DNA of 64,000 nt, from contig JAPPFP010000006.1 in NCBI GenBank assembly GCA_028877275.1, forward strand, positions 512,775-576,774, written 5' to 3'. Both the position numbers and the translations under genes were made by a program. This DNA comes from Acidobacteriota bacterium (GTDB lineage Bacteria; Acidobacteriota; Thermoanaerobaculia; Multivoradales; Multivoraceae). Within the stretch, counting starts at the first letter, position 1. Every line of letters begins with the position of its first letter. Positions 17,287 through 26,126 of this stretch are shown one piece after another. The notes beneath the pieces are model-generated. The model did no database searches. It was not told the origin of the DNA and worked only from the letters and a program-made list of their open reading frames with translations.

Positions 17287-19311
17287 TCAGGCGGGTACCT
17301 CGCGAAGCTGTTCGACGATCCGGAACTTCAGCTTCGCGCGAGGCTTCATGTTCGGGATGGGATTGAACTGAAGCCGGTAGTCCCTGGGAACGAGCTCGAA
17401 TCTGAAGTGGCGGGCGATCATCAGGACGTTGATCGCCAGTTGCAGCTCCGTCTGCCGAAAGCCGAGACAACTGTGGGTGCCCAGACCGTAGGGCGCGTAG
17501 CCGGGGCTGCGGTGCTCCGCCCGATCCGGCAGGTAGCGGTCGATGTCGAAGGAGTGGGGATCCGGGAAGACCTCCTCCATGTAGTGCGGCGCGGTCGAAG
17601 CGATGAAGAGCCTTGAACCGACCGGGATCTCGTAGTCCTCGATCACGCAGGCGTTCATCACGTTCCGGATGGCCATGGGGACGACCGGGTACATCCGGAG
17701 GGTCTCCATGAGGAAACGGTGTGTGACGTCGATCGTGGAGGGGTTGATGGCCTGACCGTCCGGATCGCCGTTCTCGAAGAGTGCGTCGGCTTCGGCACGG
17801 ATCTGCTCCCGCAGTTCCGGCTGCGTCGTCATGGCGTAGAGCGCGAAGCTGATCGCGTCGCCCACGTAGACGCTGGCAACCAGCGCCGCGGAGAGCTGGA
17901 AGCGCAGCGTGGTTTCCGGCACGAACTGCGGGTCGCTCGCGTGGAGCCCGAGCCAGTCGTCCGCCAGATCGCGCGGCTGGTCGATCCGCTGGGCCGGAGT
18001 ATGTGAGCTCTGGATGCGTTCCAGGAGCCTGTCGACGGTCCTTGCCTTGCGCTTCATGCCGGGCGTGTTCATCATCATCTTTGGCAGGGCCCGCATGATG
18101 TGAACGGCCAGGGCGCGCTCCTTGTAGGCGACCAGTTCCCCGATGAGATCCTGCGAGTCCACTCCGATGGTGAGTGGAGAGAGTTGCGCGTTGACCAGGA
18201 GACGGCAGGACCGGGCCGGGATGGCGTCGCCCACCTTCCAGTCCGCGAGGTACTTTCGAAGATAGGCGTAGAGCCGATCGAGCTGCCCGGCGAGCCTGCC
18301 GCGGGAGTATCCGGGCGACATGGCCTTGCGGAGTCGAAAGTGATCGGCGCCGTCCAGGGAAGGCATGACGCCGGACGCGCCGTAGACCTTCTCGAAGTCG
18401 TTGAAGTAGTCCTTCGTTCGCAGGTGCGTGCGCCCGCGCTTGTTGACCCACTGATTTACGTCGGTTCCCGCCAGGCAGATCATGCGCTCGCCGATGGGCG
18501 GGCGGAGCTCGAAGACAGGCCCGAACTCCTCGGCAAGGCCGGCGAAGAGGGCGGGAAGGTTGCCGTCGCGGGCGTACTGGTTGCGCAGCAACTTCCGGAA
18601 TGGAATCCCCGGCATCTTCTTCGTCAGAGCCGAATGTCGGCGGATCGGCTCCGCGATGTTCTGGGCGACCGCTTCGGCGATGGAACGTCCGATCAGATCC
18701 ATCCTGCAGACCAGCTCGATCCGTTCTTCCGTCTCTTCGTCGATCTGGAAGATGAAGCGCAGAACGTCGCAGGCGTTGACGATGCAGAGAACGATGATGT
18801 CTCGCGGATCGGGAATCTCGTCGTTGAAGATGACGTCGGCGATGCGGTCCCGAATGAACTGGGTCGCCGTGCCCTCTTCGGACTGGCCGTGCGCGTCCGC
18901 CTGCCAGCCGGTTCGCGGAAGGGTCCAGAAGTCACCGTCGTGGTGCTGGAGGATGTTCCGCGCCACCAGGCGGTCGAGGGTGAGGTCGATCACGGCCTCG
19001 GCCTGTGGCGCGAATCGTTCGATCCAGTAGCGCGCTGTCCGCTGGGTCGTCTCCCGGGCCAGTTCCCCGAGAATCGGATCGAGAGCCGGGTCTCCGGTCT
19101 CCGTCGCGTCAACGAGATAGAGAGCATCCGGGTCCGTATCGATGCGCGACTGGAGTGAGAGCTCGGCAAGCACCGCGCCGGCAACGGCGCAGTGCAGGTG
19201 CCAGCCCGGGACCTGATGGAAGTAGCCGTTCTCCTCGTTGAGGAGCATCAGGATCAGCTCGTCCGTGAGGGTGAGCCTCTGGCTCGAGGGAGCTGCGGCG
19301 GTGGGAGTCAT
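17287..19311 (-). CDS. GPP34 (GOLPH3-like) - cytochrome P450 fusion protein, copy B
   Basis: 674 residues with the same architecture as copy A. The GPP34 part is residues about 12-215: LTLTDELILMLLNEENGYF, AGAVLAELSLQSRID, ETGDPALDPIL, LVARNILQHHDGDFWTLP, DPRDIIVLCIVNACDVL. The P450 part is about 240-670: ETLR at 536-539, FDIDRYL, and YGLGTHSCLG with haem Cys615. The I-helix reads ASVYV at 479-483, so the usual acid-Thr oxygen-activating pair is missing, unlike AGHYT in copy A. That suggests different chemistry or a dependence on substrate groups. It is the last gene of a minus operon (hydrolase, RND, this gene), 27 bases after the RND gene. Confidence 0.9.
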   Translation of the reverse strand: MTPTAAAPSSQRLTLTDELILMLLNEENGYFHQVPGWHLHCAVAGAVLAELSLQSRIDTDPDALYLVDATETGDPALDPILGELARETTQRTARYWIERFAPQAEAVIDLTLDRLVARNILQHHDGDFWTLPRTGWQADAHGQSEEGTATQFIRDRIADVIFNDEIPDPRDIIVLCIVNACDVLRFIFQIDEETEERIELVCRMDLIGRSIAEAVAQNIAEPIRRHSALTKKMPGIPFRKLLRNQYARDGNLPALFAGLAEEFGPVFELRPPIGERMICLAGTDVNQWVNKRGRTHLRTKDYFNDFEKVYGASGVMPSLDGADHFRLRKAMSPGYSRGRLAGQLDRLYAYLRKYLADWKVGDAIPARSCRLLVNAQLSPLTIGVDSQDLIGELVAYKERALAVHIMRALPKMMMNTPGMKRKARTVDRLLERIQSSHTPAQRIDQPRDLADDWLGLHASDPQFVPETTLRFQLSAALVASVYVGDAISFALYAMTTQPELREQIRAEADALFENGDPDGQAINPSTIDVTHRFLMETLRMYPVVPMAIRNVMNACVIEDYEIPVGSRLFIASTAPHYMEEVFPDPHSFDIDRYLPDRAEHRSPGYAPYGLGTHSCLGFRQTELQLAINVLMIARHFRFELVPRDYRLQFNPIPNMKPRAKLKFRIVEQLREVPA

Positions 19312-19338
19312 GTCTGGTCGCCTTGTCGTCGGGCAGCC

Positions 19339-22300
19339 TTATGCGGCCTCGAGGGCGGGGCCGGGTATCTGGTGCCGGGAGGTCAGTCGCAGGTGAATCG
19401 TATACAGGGCCGGTACGAGCAGCATCAGAAGGGATGTCGTGATGGCGATGCCGCAGCCGAGCGAAGCGGCGAACGGGACGAGAAACTGTGCCTGGATCGA
19501 CGGTTCGAGAATGAGGGGCGTGAAGCCGAGGAAGGTGGTCAGGGACGTCAGCATGATGGGTCGGAAGCGGCCCTTGGCGCCTTCGACGATCGCGTCCTTT
19601 GCGGAGAAGCCCTCCCTGAGTTCCTGATCGATGAAGTCGATCATCACGAGAGAGTCGTTCACGACGACGCCGGCGAGGCCGAAGAATCCCATGAAGGAGA
19701 CCGCGCTCAGGGGGATCCCGAGGAACAGGTGACCGAGGATCACGCCGATGAACCCGAACGGGATCACCGCCATGACGAGGAACGGCTTGGTGTAGGAGCG
19801 CAGCGGAATCGCCAGCAGGGCGAAGATCATCAGCAGCGCGATGGCAAACCCTCGATAGAGCGCGCCCAGGGAATCGAGCTGCTGCTGCTGCTCGCCTCCG
19901 AAGCTGTAGGTCAGGTCCGGATCGGCGGCCGTCAGTTCCGCGAGAATGACGTTCTCCAGAATGTCGTTCGCCTCCCCGCCGGAGATCGCGGTCGGGTCGA
20001 CGTCCGCGGTGACCGTGACGACACGCTGGCCGTCCTTGCGCCTTGCGGCGGGCGGCGACGTGCCTGAACTCAGCGAAGCGACCCGACTCAGAGGGACTTC
20101 GCCTCCGCCGGGCGTGCGGAGCAGGTAACTCTCGACGTCGGTGATCGCGTTGCGGTCAGCCTCGGGCAGGCGCACATAGACCCGGACCTCTTCCCGGCCT
20201 CGCTGAACCCGCAGGGCCTCTTCACCGAAGAACGCGGCTCGCGTCTGCCAGGCCAGGTCGTCGAGAGTGAGACCGAGGGTTCGCGCCTCCGGCAGCAGCT
20301 CGAGCTGGAGTTCCGGGACGCCCGGTGTGTGATCCGAGCGGATGTCGAAGATTCCTCCCACCGCGCGGAGTTCATTGACGACGGAATCGGCGATCTGGGC
20401 CAGGCGCTCGGGATCGGGGTGGGAGAGGACCGCTTCCACGGGGTTGCCCAGGTCGATGATCTCGCCGCTGAAGGTGACGCCGCGAACGTGGGGCAGGACT
20501 CCCACCTCTTCGCGCCATGCCTGAACGACGTCTCCGCTGGTGATCTGCCGTTGCCGGGCGCCCAGGAGTTTGAAGTCAATCGTGGCGATGTTGGCTTCGG
20601 GGTTCAGGGTCGGCTCCGGGTTGAGTCCCCCGCCCTCGATTCGCGGCCGCTGCCCCACGGTCACGGTGACTCCGGAGAGCAGGGGAGGCGCATCGTCCGG
20701 CCGATCCTCGGAGAGTCGGTCGATCGCGCGGTGGCCGGCCGCCTCCAACTCTCGCGCCACCTCGTACGTCCGCTGGGCGGTCGTGCCGTCGGGCATCTCC
20801 AGGCTGGCGGTGGCGAAGTCGCCCTCGACGTTCTCCGCGAAGGTGGCCGGCACGATGCCGGCCGGTACCAGGGCAACGCAGACCACGAGCAATCCGACGC
20901 CTGCCGCGATCGTCACCCCGGGGTGAGCCGTCGCGAAACGGAGGCCATGGTCGAGCGGGCCCTGCAGGAATCGGTTCAGCGCGCGATCCACACCGCCCTG
21001 GATCCGTGCCGCGACCCGATCGACGGGGCCGGTCGGCTTCCACTCCGGACCGTGCAGGTGAGACAGGTGGCGGGGCAGCACCAGCGTCGATTCGACCAGC
21101 GAAAACAGCAGCATGGCGATGACGATGATCGGCAGCGCTCCCCAGACCTCGCCGATTCCGCCGGGGATGAAGAGCAGGGGGATGAACGCCACGACCGAAG
21201 TGAGTACGGCGAAGGTCAACGGCACCAGGATGCGTCGAGTGCCGCGGATCGCGGCCGTGAGTCCCGGCGTGCCCCGCATGCGCTCGTAGTGGATGTACTC
21301 GGCGACGACGATCGCGTCGTCGACGACGATGCCGATGGCGAGGACGAAGGAGAAGAGGGAGATGGCGTTGATCGCCAGGTCGAGCGCCAGCATGACGGCG
21401 AGCGCGCCGATGCCCGAAACGGCAAGGCCGACGGCGACCCAGAAGGCGATTCGGAGCTCGAGAAACAGACCCAGCGCGATGAGGACCAGCAGGAGGCCCA
21501 GCGCGCCGTTCTTGAGGAGGATGCTCGCGCGCTCCGTGTAGGCATCGGACTCGTCATTCCAGACGGTTACTCCCAGGCCGTCCGGAAGCGAGGGAGTCAA
21601 CTCGTTCTCCACGTACGCCAGGACGGCGTTGGCGACGCCCATCGCGTGCTCGTCTTCAGCTCGAAAGACCTCGATGAAGGCGGCGGGCTTGTCCTGGTGC
21701 CGGACGATCAGGTCGGCGTTCTGAAAGCCGTCGTGGACCTCGGCGACATCCCCCAGGCGGACCGCCGTGCCGTCGCTCCTGCTGAGAAGGATGATGTCCT
21801 CGAAATCCTGCTGCTCGTAGCGCTGGCCGAGGGTCCGTACGCGGACCTGTGACTCCCGCGTATCGATGCTGCCCGCGGACAGCTCCAGGGAACTGCGGCG
21901 AATCGCCCCGGCCACGTCACTGAGCGTGAGTCCGAGGGCTCGCAAGCGCCTGAGCGGCACTTCAACCGAGATTTCGTAGTTCCGCACGCCGCTGACGTCG
22001 ACCTGGGAAACGCCGGGAAGGGAAGTGAGCTGATCCTCGACCTGATAGGCGAGTTCCTTCAGCGAGCGCTCGGAGACGTCGCCGTAGAGGACGAGCCGGA
22101 TCATGCTCTGGCGGTTCGTCATCTCCCGGAACAGGGGACGTTCGGCGCCGCCCGGAAACGACTGGATCCGGCCGACGGCGGACTCGATGTCGTCCTGCGC
22201 TTTGGCCATGTCCGTACCCGACTTCATCTCGACCCGGACGGATGCCATGCCGGGGGCCGCCACCGACTTGACCGCCTTCACGTCTTCCAGACCGCTGACC

Positions 22301-22545
22301 TCGTCCTCGATCTTGACGACGATGGATTCCTCCACCTCCTCCGGGGTCGCGCCGGGGTAGGCCATCGTGACTTCGATGTGGTTGAAGGGCACGGTGGGCC
22401 ACGCCTCCCGCTCGAGACCCGTCAGCGCCACGAGCCCCGCGGCGATGATGGCCCACATCAACAGGTTGGCGGCAACACCGTTGCTCGCCATGTAGGCGAT
22501 TGGCCCGGGCCGTTCGCCGTGGCTGCTGCCGTCGTTGGAAGTCAC
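19339..22545 (-). CDS. RND-family efflux permease (AcrB/HAE1-like)
   Basis: 1068 residues from GTG 22545 (GGA eight bases upstream). Twelve membrane segments are arranged as in AcrB: one near the N-terminus (AANLLMWAIIAAGLVAL), a large periplasmic loop, then groups of helices repeated in each half. The TM4 proton-relay acidic pair is in FVLAIGIVVDDAIVVAEYI, and the second-half equivalent is GFFGLAGVVVNDSLVMIDFID. No membrane-fusion protein or outer-membrane channel gene is adjacent, so partners must be encoded elsewhere. Its place between a hydrolase and a GPP34-P450 gene, with gaps of 44 and 27 bases, suggests it exports the locus product, perhaps a modified lipid (inference). Confidence 0.9.
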   Translation of the reverse strand: MTSNDGSSHGERPGPIAYMASNGVAANLLMWAIIAAGLVALTGLEREAWPTVPFNHIEVTMAYPGATPEEVEESIVVKIEDEVSGLEDVKAVKSVAAPGMASVRVEMKSGTDMAKAQDDIESAVGRIQSFPGGAERPLFREMTNRQSMIRLVLYGDVSERSLKELAYQVEDQLTSLPGVSQVDVSGVRNYEISVEVPLRRLRALGLTLSDVAGAIRRSSLELSAGSIDTRESQVRVRTLGQRYEQQDFEDIILLSRSDGTAVRLGDVAEVHDGFQNADLIVRHQDKPAAFIEVFRAEDEHAMGVANAVLAYVENELTPSLPDGLGVTVWNDESDAYTERASILLKNGALGLLLVLIALGLFLELRIAFWVAVGLAVSGIGALAVMLALDLAINAISLFSFVLAIGIVVDDAIVVAEYIHYERMRGTPGLTAAIRGTRRILVPLTFAVLTSVVAFIPLLFIPGGIGEVWGALPIIVIAMLLFSLVESTLVLPRHLSHLHGPEWKPTGPVDRVAARIQGGVDRALNRFLQGPLDHGLRFATAHPGVTIAAGVGLLVVCVALVPAGIVPATFAENVEGDFATASLEMPDGTTAQRTYEVARELEAAGHRAIDRLSEDRPDDAPPLLSGVTVTVGQRPRIEGGGLNPEPTLNPEANIATIDFKLLGARQRQITSGDVVQAWREEVGVLPHVRGVTFSGEIIDLGNPVEAVLSHPDPERLAQIADSVVNELRAVGGIFDIRSDHTPGVPELQLELLPEARTLGLTLDDLAWQTRAAFFGEEALRVQRGREEVRVYVRLPEADRNAITDVESYLLRTPGGGEVPLSRVASLSSGTSPPAARRKDGQRVVTVTADVDPTAISGGEANDILENVILAELTAADPDLTYSFGGEQQQQLDSLGALYRGFAIALLMIFALLAIPLRSYTKPFLVMAVIPFGFIGVILGHLFLGIPLSAVSFMGFFGLAGVVVNDSLVMIDFIDQELREGFSAKDAIVEGAKGRFRPIMLTSLTTFLGFTPLILEPSIQAQFLVPFAASLGCGIAITTSLLMLLVPALYTIHLRLTSRHQIPGPALEAA

Positions 22546-22589
22546 TTGTGTTCCATGAGTTTACCGCGACGGCGGCGCTTCGGCCGGCG

Positions 22590-23567
22590 CTAGCGGAGCG
22601 AGGTGGTCCAGAACGTCATCATGTCCTCGTGGAACGCCCGCGCCTGGTCGCCGGCGGTGCCGATTCGGGCGCCTCTGCGGCCGTAGGGCGACTTGACCTG
22701 GTAGATCATCGCGTCGCGTTCGGTGAAGCCGGGATCGGCCTCGCCGGTCACCGGATGCACGAAGGCGCCGTCGTCGCCGATGTAGATCGTCGGAGACCCC
22801 GGACTGACGGATGCGTCCGGGACCAGTTCCACCGGCGTGTCGCGGTCGAAGCTGTGGTGCGTGTTAGGGAAGAGCCGGAAGCTGGCGTCGCATCCGCAGA
22901 GGGTCATCGCGTGCATGTGGGCCTGGACCTGGAGCGGCAGGCACCACTCGTCCAGGTCGCCGATGACGGACCGCACGACGGTGCGGCCGACGTCGGGCCG
23001 CAGGAACTGGAAGCCTGACCACGGGTACGCGGCGTAGACGGCGGCGAGTCCGGAAGCCCGGTCCGCGTCGACCAGGGGCGCCAGGCAAGCCGCTGACAGC
23101 ACCGCCGACCCGCCGCGGCTGTGACCCTGGGCGCCGATCCGCGCCGCGTCGATGTCGTCTCGCCGGACCAGGACCGCTGCGGTCGCGAGCACGTCCCAGG
23201 CGCTGGCCGCGAACGAGTACTGCGCCTGGTTGGCGACGGTGGAAGTCACGCCGCGCGTGCCGAACGGGTCGATCACGCAGCAGGCGATCCCGGCCTCCGT
23301 GAGCATGTCCGCCTTGGCGACGTGAGACGGCGCGACGCCGAGACTTCCAGGGACGACGACCACGACGGGCCATGGACCCTTTCCGCGCGGCAGGAACAGG
23401 CTGCCGAGGATCTCGGTGGCCGGCATGGCGTCCGGCTCGGAGATCGCCTGGTGGAAACCCGTTGGATCGGCGGTGGGGATGGACAACGTCTCGCCGGCGA
23501 TGCCGTTCCCGAGAACCACGGGCCCGTCCGTCAGGGTGACCGTTGCACTGCTGCTGTTTGTTGGCAC
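22590..23567 (-). CDS. Alpha/beta hydrolase (dienelactone-hydrolase-like)
   Basis: 325 residues from GTG 23567, which has AAGGAGG seven bases upstream. The same frame stays open far beyond this, but that part is antisense to the PSD gene at 23649. The core is PVVVVVPGSLGV, then the nucleophile elbow GAQGHSRGG (Ser150), a DLDEWC acid region, and a C-terminal His in NTHHSFDRD. No signal peptide is visible. It is probably a cytoplasmic esterase or lactonase; the substrate is unknown. It is the first gene of the minus operon leading into RND and GPP34-P450 copy B, and divergent from PSD copy 2 (81-base gap). Confidence 0.82.
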   Translation of the reverse strand: MPTNSSSATVTLTDGPVVLGNGIAGETLSIPTADPTGFHQAISEPDAMPATEILGSLFLPRGKGPWPVVVVVPGSLGVAPSHVAKADMLTEAGIACCVIDPFGTRGVTSTVANQAQYSFAASAWDVLATAAVLVRRDDIDAARIGAQGHSRGGSAVLSAACLAPLVDADRASGLAAVYAAYPWSGFQFLRPDVGRTVVRSVIGDLDEWCLPLQVQAHMHAMTLCGCDASFRLFPNTHHSFDRDTPVELVPDASVSPGSPTIYIGDDGAFVHPVTGEADPGFTERDAMIYQVKSPYGRRGARIGTAGDQARAFHEDMMTFWTTSLR

Positions 23568-23648
23568 TTGACTGCCTCCTTCGCCGCCTTTGTCTGCTGA
23601 GGCCAGCGAGCTTACGTTGTCGGTTGGAGGCGGGACCTCGGCCTCTTC

Positions 23649-26117
23649 TTGCAACGGCGTTGTAAGATCGCACCACCCAACAGGGAGACAGATACGCACC
23701 AGGAAAGACCAGCGCTGATTGCGTCGGTGGCGCTGCTGATCTCGGGCTTCGTTCCGGGCGGTGCCGGCGCCGGTGCGTTCGAGGCGGAAGTCGAGCCGCT
23801 GTTCGAGGCGTCGTGCCTGACATGCCATGTCGGGACGGAGATGACGCCGCTCGATCTGACCCTCCTCGGTCACGACCTGGGCGACCGGGAGACCTTCCGC
23901 CTGTGGGAGCGCATCTTCGATCGGATCAGCGGAGGGGAGATGCCGCCGCCCGGTGCTCGCAGGCCGGCGCAGCGCATCGTCGACTCGGCGCTCGACTCCC
24001 TGAAGGGCGCGCTGCTCGAAGCGAACCGGGCCGAGCGCGCCGGGCAACGGACGCCGCTTCGCCGTCTCACCAGGCTGGAGTACGAGTACACGATCCAGGA
24101 CCTGCTGGGGATCGATCCCGACGTCGCCGCGAGCCTGGCCAACGACCTGCCGGAGGAGACCGATACCGGCGGTTTCGATGTCGTCGCCGAGAACCAGGGC
24201 ATCTCGCCGCTCCACGTGCGCAGCTACTTGACGGCCGCGGCCGGCGCGCTCGACGAGGCGCTCAGGAACGGGCCGCGTCCCGAGACGCGAACCGTCGAGA
24301 TCGACTACTCGAAGTCGCCCTATCTGACCCGGAACTCCGTCGGTGAGTACCTGGGCGCCGGCATCGTCAAGATGGTGGACGACGCCGCGGTCATGTTCTT
24401 CGAGGGGGGCTCGACCTACACCTTCCACAGCATGACCGAGGGCTTCCTCGTCGACATGCCTGGCCGCTACCGGGTGACGATCGACGCGTACCCCTACCAG
24501 GCGACGTCGCCGATCACGCTGACCCTCTTCCACGGCAACCAGCAGGGAGTCGCGACCGCGGCCCTGAATAGCTTGATCGGCTCGTTCGACCTGGTGGACC
24601 CCGAAGGCCGGGTCGTCGAAATCACTCCCTACCTCCGGCCGCGCGATCTGGTCGCTCCTTCGCTCGCCGACGCCTACCGGCCGCCGGACGACAAGGTGTC
24701 GTACTTCGCGCCGGAGCGCAACGTCCGGGACTATCCGTGGGAGGGCATCGCGTTCCGGACGATGACGATCGAGGGGCCGCTCTTCGACGACTGGCCTCCG
24801 CGCAGTACGAGGGAACTGCTCTCCGGGATCGAGTTCGACGAGGCCGGCGACCCCGTGCTCACCAAGGACGCCTACGATCATGTCGTCGATGTCGTGGCGG
24901 GCTTCGGTCCGCGGGCCTTCCGGCGGCCGCTCACGGAGGGCGAACTCGAAACCTACGTGGGGTTGGCGAAACCCGTCCTCGAAGACGGCTTGCCGTTCCT
25001 CGAGGCGGTCCGCGAGCCGCTGCGCGCCATGCTGATCGCTCCGGCGTTCGTGTACCACGTGGGGAGCCAGGGAGAGCTGGACGACTTCCAGGTCGCGACG
25101 CGGCTCTCCTACCTGCTCTGGCGTTCGATGCCGGACCGGGAACTCTTCGATCTGGCCGCCGCCGGCCGGCTTTCGGATGACGACGTACTGGCAAGCCAGG
25201 TCGACCGGATGCTCGACGATCCGAAGAGCGAGCGATTCATCGAGGACTTCGCCGGCCAGGCGTTCCGGCTCTACGAGATGAACGCGACGACGCCCGACAA
25301 GGCGCTCTATCCCGAGTACGACAGCCGGCTGGGACAGGCGATGGCCCGGGAGACGCGGCTCTTCCTGGCCGAGCTCCTCGCGGAGGACCTGAGCGTCGGC
25401 AACCTGATCGACTCCGACTTCACCTTCGTCAATCGTCGGCTCGCCGAGCACTACGGCATCGAGGGCGTCACCGGCCAGCAGATGCGCAAGGTGGCCATCC
25501 CCGAAGACAGTCCTCGCGGCGGCCTGCTGACCCAGGCGAGCATCCACAAGATCACCGCCAACGGGACGACGACGTCGCCGGTGCCGCGCGGCAACTTCGT
25601 GCTCGCGAATCTGCTCGGTCAACCGGCGCCTCCGCCGCCCGCCGGCGTGGAGGGCCTGGAGCCGGACACGCGGGGCGCGACGACGATCCGCGAGCAGCTC
25701 GACAGGCACCGCACGGACACGGTCTGCAACAGTTGCCACCGCAACATCGACCCGCCGGGCTTCGCGCTGGAGTCCTTCGACCCGATCGGCGGCTTTCGCG
25801 AGGCGTACCGCATTCCGGGCGATGAGGGCGCCGGCGGCTATCGCGAAGGCCTTCCGGTCGACGTCACCGGCGTCACTCCGCAGGGACAGGTCTTCGTCGG
25901 CATCGAGGAGTACAAGAAGCTGCTCTACGGCAACGAACTGGCCCAGGTGGCCCGCCACATCGCGTCCCAGTTGATCGCTTTCGCCACGGGCGCTCCGGTC
26001 GAGTTCGCGGACCGCGAAGCGGTTGAGGACATCCTCAGCGAGCTCGCCGACGACGGCTATCCGCTGCGCAGCATGATCCGGGAGGTCGTGAAGAGCGATC
26101 TCTTCGCCAACCTGTAG
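23649..26117 (+). CDS. PSD-type cytochrome c-like secreted protein, copy 2
   Basis: Up to 822 residues. The start is uncertain: TTG 23649 is in frame but leaderless-looking, while CTG 23715 has AGGAAAG at good spacing just before the hydrophobic segment ASVALLISGFVPGGAGAGA. A CLTCH motif follows the signal (PSCyt1), then LTRLEYEYTIQDLLGID (DUF1587), a roughly 200-residue insertion absent from copy 1 (around VDDAAVMF, RYRVTIDAYPYQA), the DUF1592 region, DUF1588 with CNSCHRNIDPPGFALESFD, and DUF1585 at the end. Its closest relative in the window is the frameshifted copy at 56398. A DUF1552 gene follows after 9 bases. Confidence 0.88.
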   Translation: MQRRCKIAPPNRETDTHQERPALIASVALLISGFVPGGAGAGAFEAEVEPLFEASCLTCHVGTEMTPLDLTLLGHDLGDRETFRLWERIFDRISGGEMPPPGARRPAQRIVDSALDSLKGALLEANRAERAGQRTPLRRLTRLEYEYTIQDLLGIDPDVAASLANDLPEETDTGGFDVVAENQGISPLHVRSYLTAAAGALDEALRNGPRPETRTVEIDYSKSPYLTRNSVGEYLGAGIVKMVDDAAVMFFEGGSTYTFHSMTEGFLVDMPGRYRVTIDAYPYQATSPITLTLFHGNQQGVATAALNSLIGSFDLVDPEGRVVEITPYLRPRDLVAPSLADAYRPPDDKVSYFAPERNVRDYPWEGIAFRTMTIEGPLFDDWPPRSTRELLSGIEFDEAGDPVLTKDAYDHVVDVVAGFGPRAFRRPLTEGELETYVGLAKPVLEDGLPFLEAVREPLRAMLIAPAFVYHVGSQGELDDFQVATRLSYLLWRSMPDRELFDLAAAGRLSDDDVLASQVDRMLDDPKSERFIEDFAGQAFRLYEMNATTPDKALYPEYDSRLGQAMARETRLFLAELLAEDLSVGNLIDSDFTFVNRRLAEHYGIEGVTGQQMRKVAIPEDSPRGGLLTQASIHKITANGTTTSPVPRGNFVLANLLGQPAPPPPAGVEGLEPDTRGATTIREQLDRHRTDTVCNSCHRNIDPPGFALESFDPIGGFREAYRIPGDEGAGGYREGLPVDVTGVTPQGQVFVGIEEYKKLLYGNELAQVARHIASQLIAFATGAPVEFADREAVEDILSELADDGYPLRSMIREVVKSDLFANL

Positions 26118-26126
26118 GTACCCGAC

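Noticed and set aside
23568..25958. Long minus-strand open frame continuing upstream of the hydrolase
   Set aside because: It is antisense to the PSD copy 2 gene and has low-complexity Arg/Val/Leu-rich translation; only the part from GTG 23567 onward has a ribosome site and a hydrolase fold.
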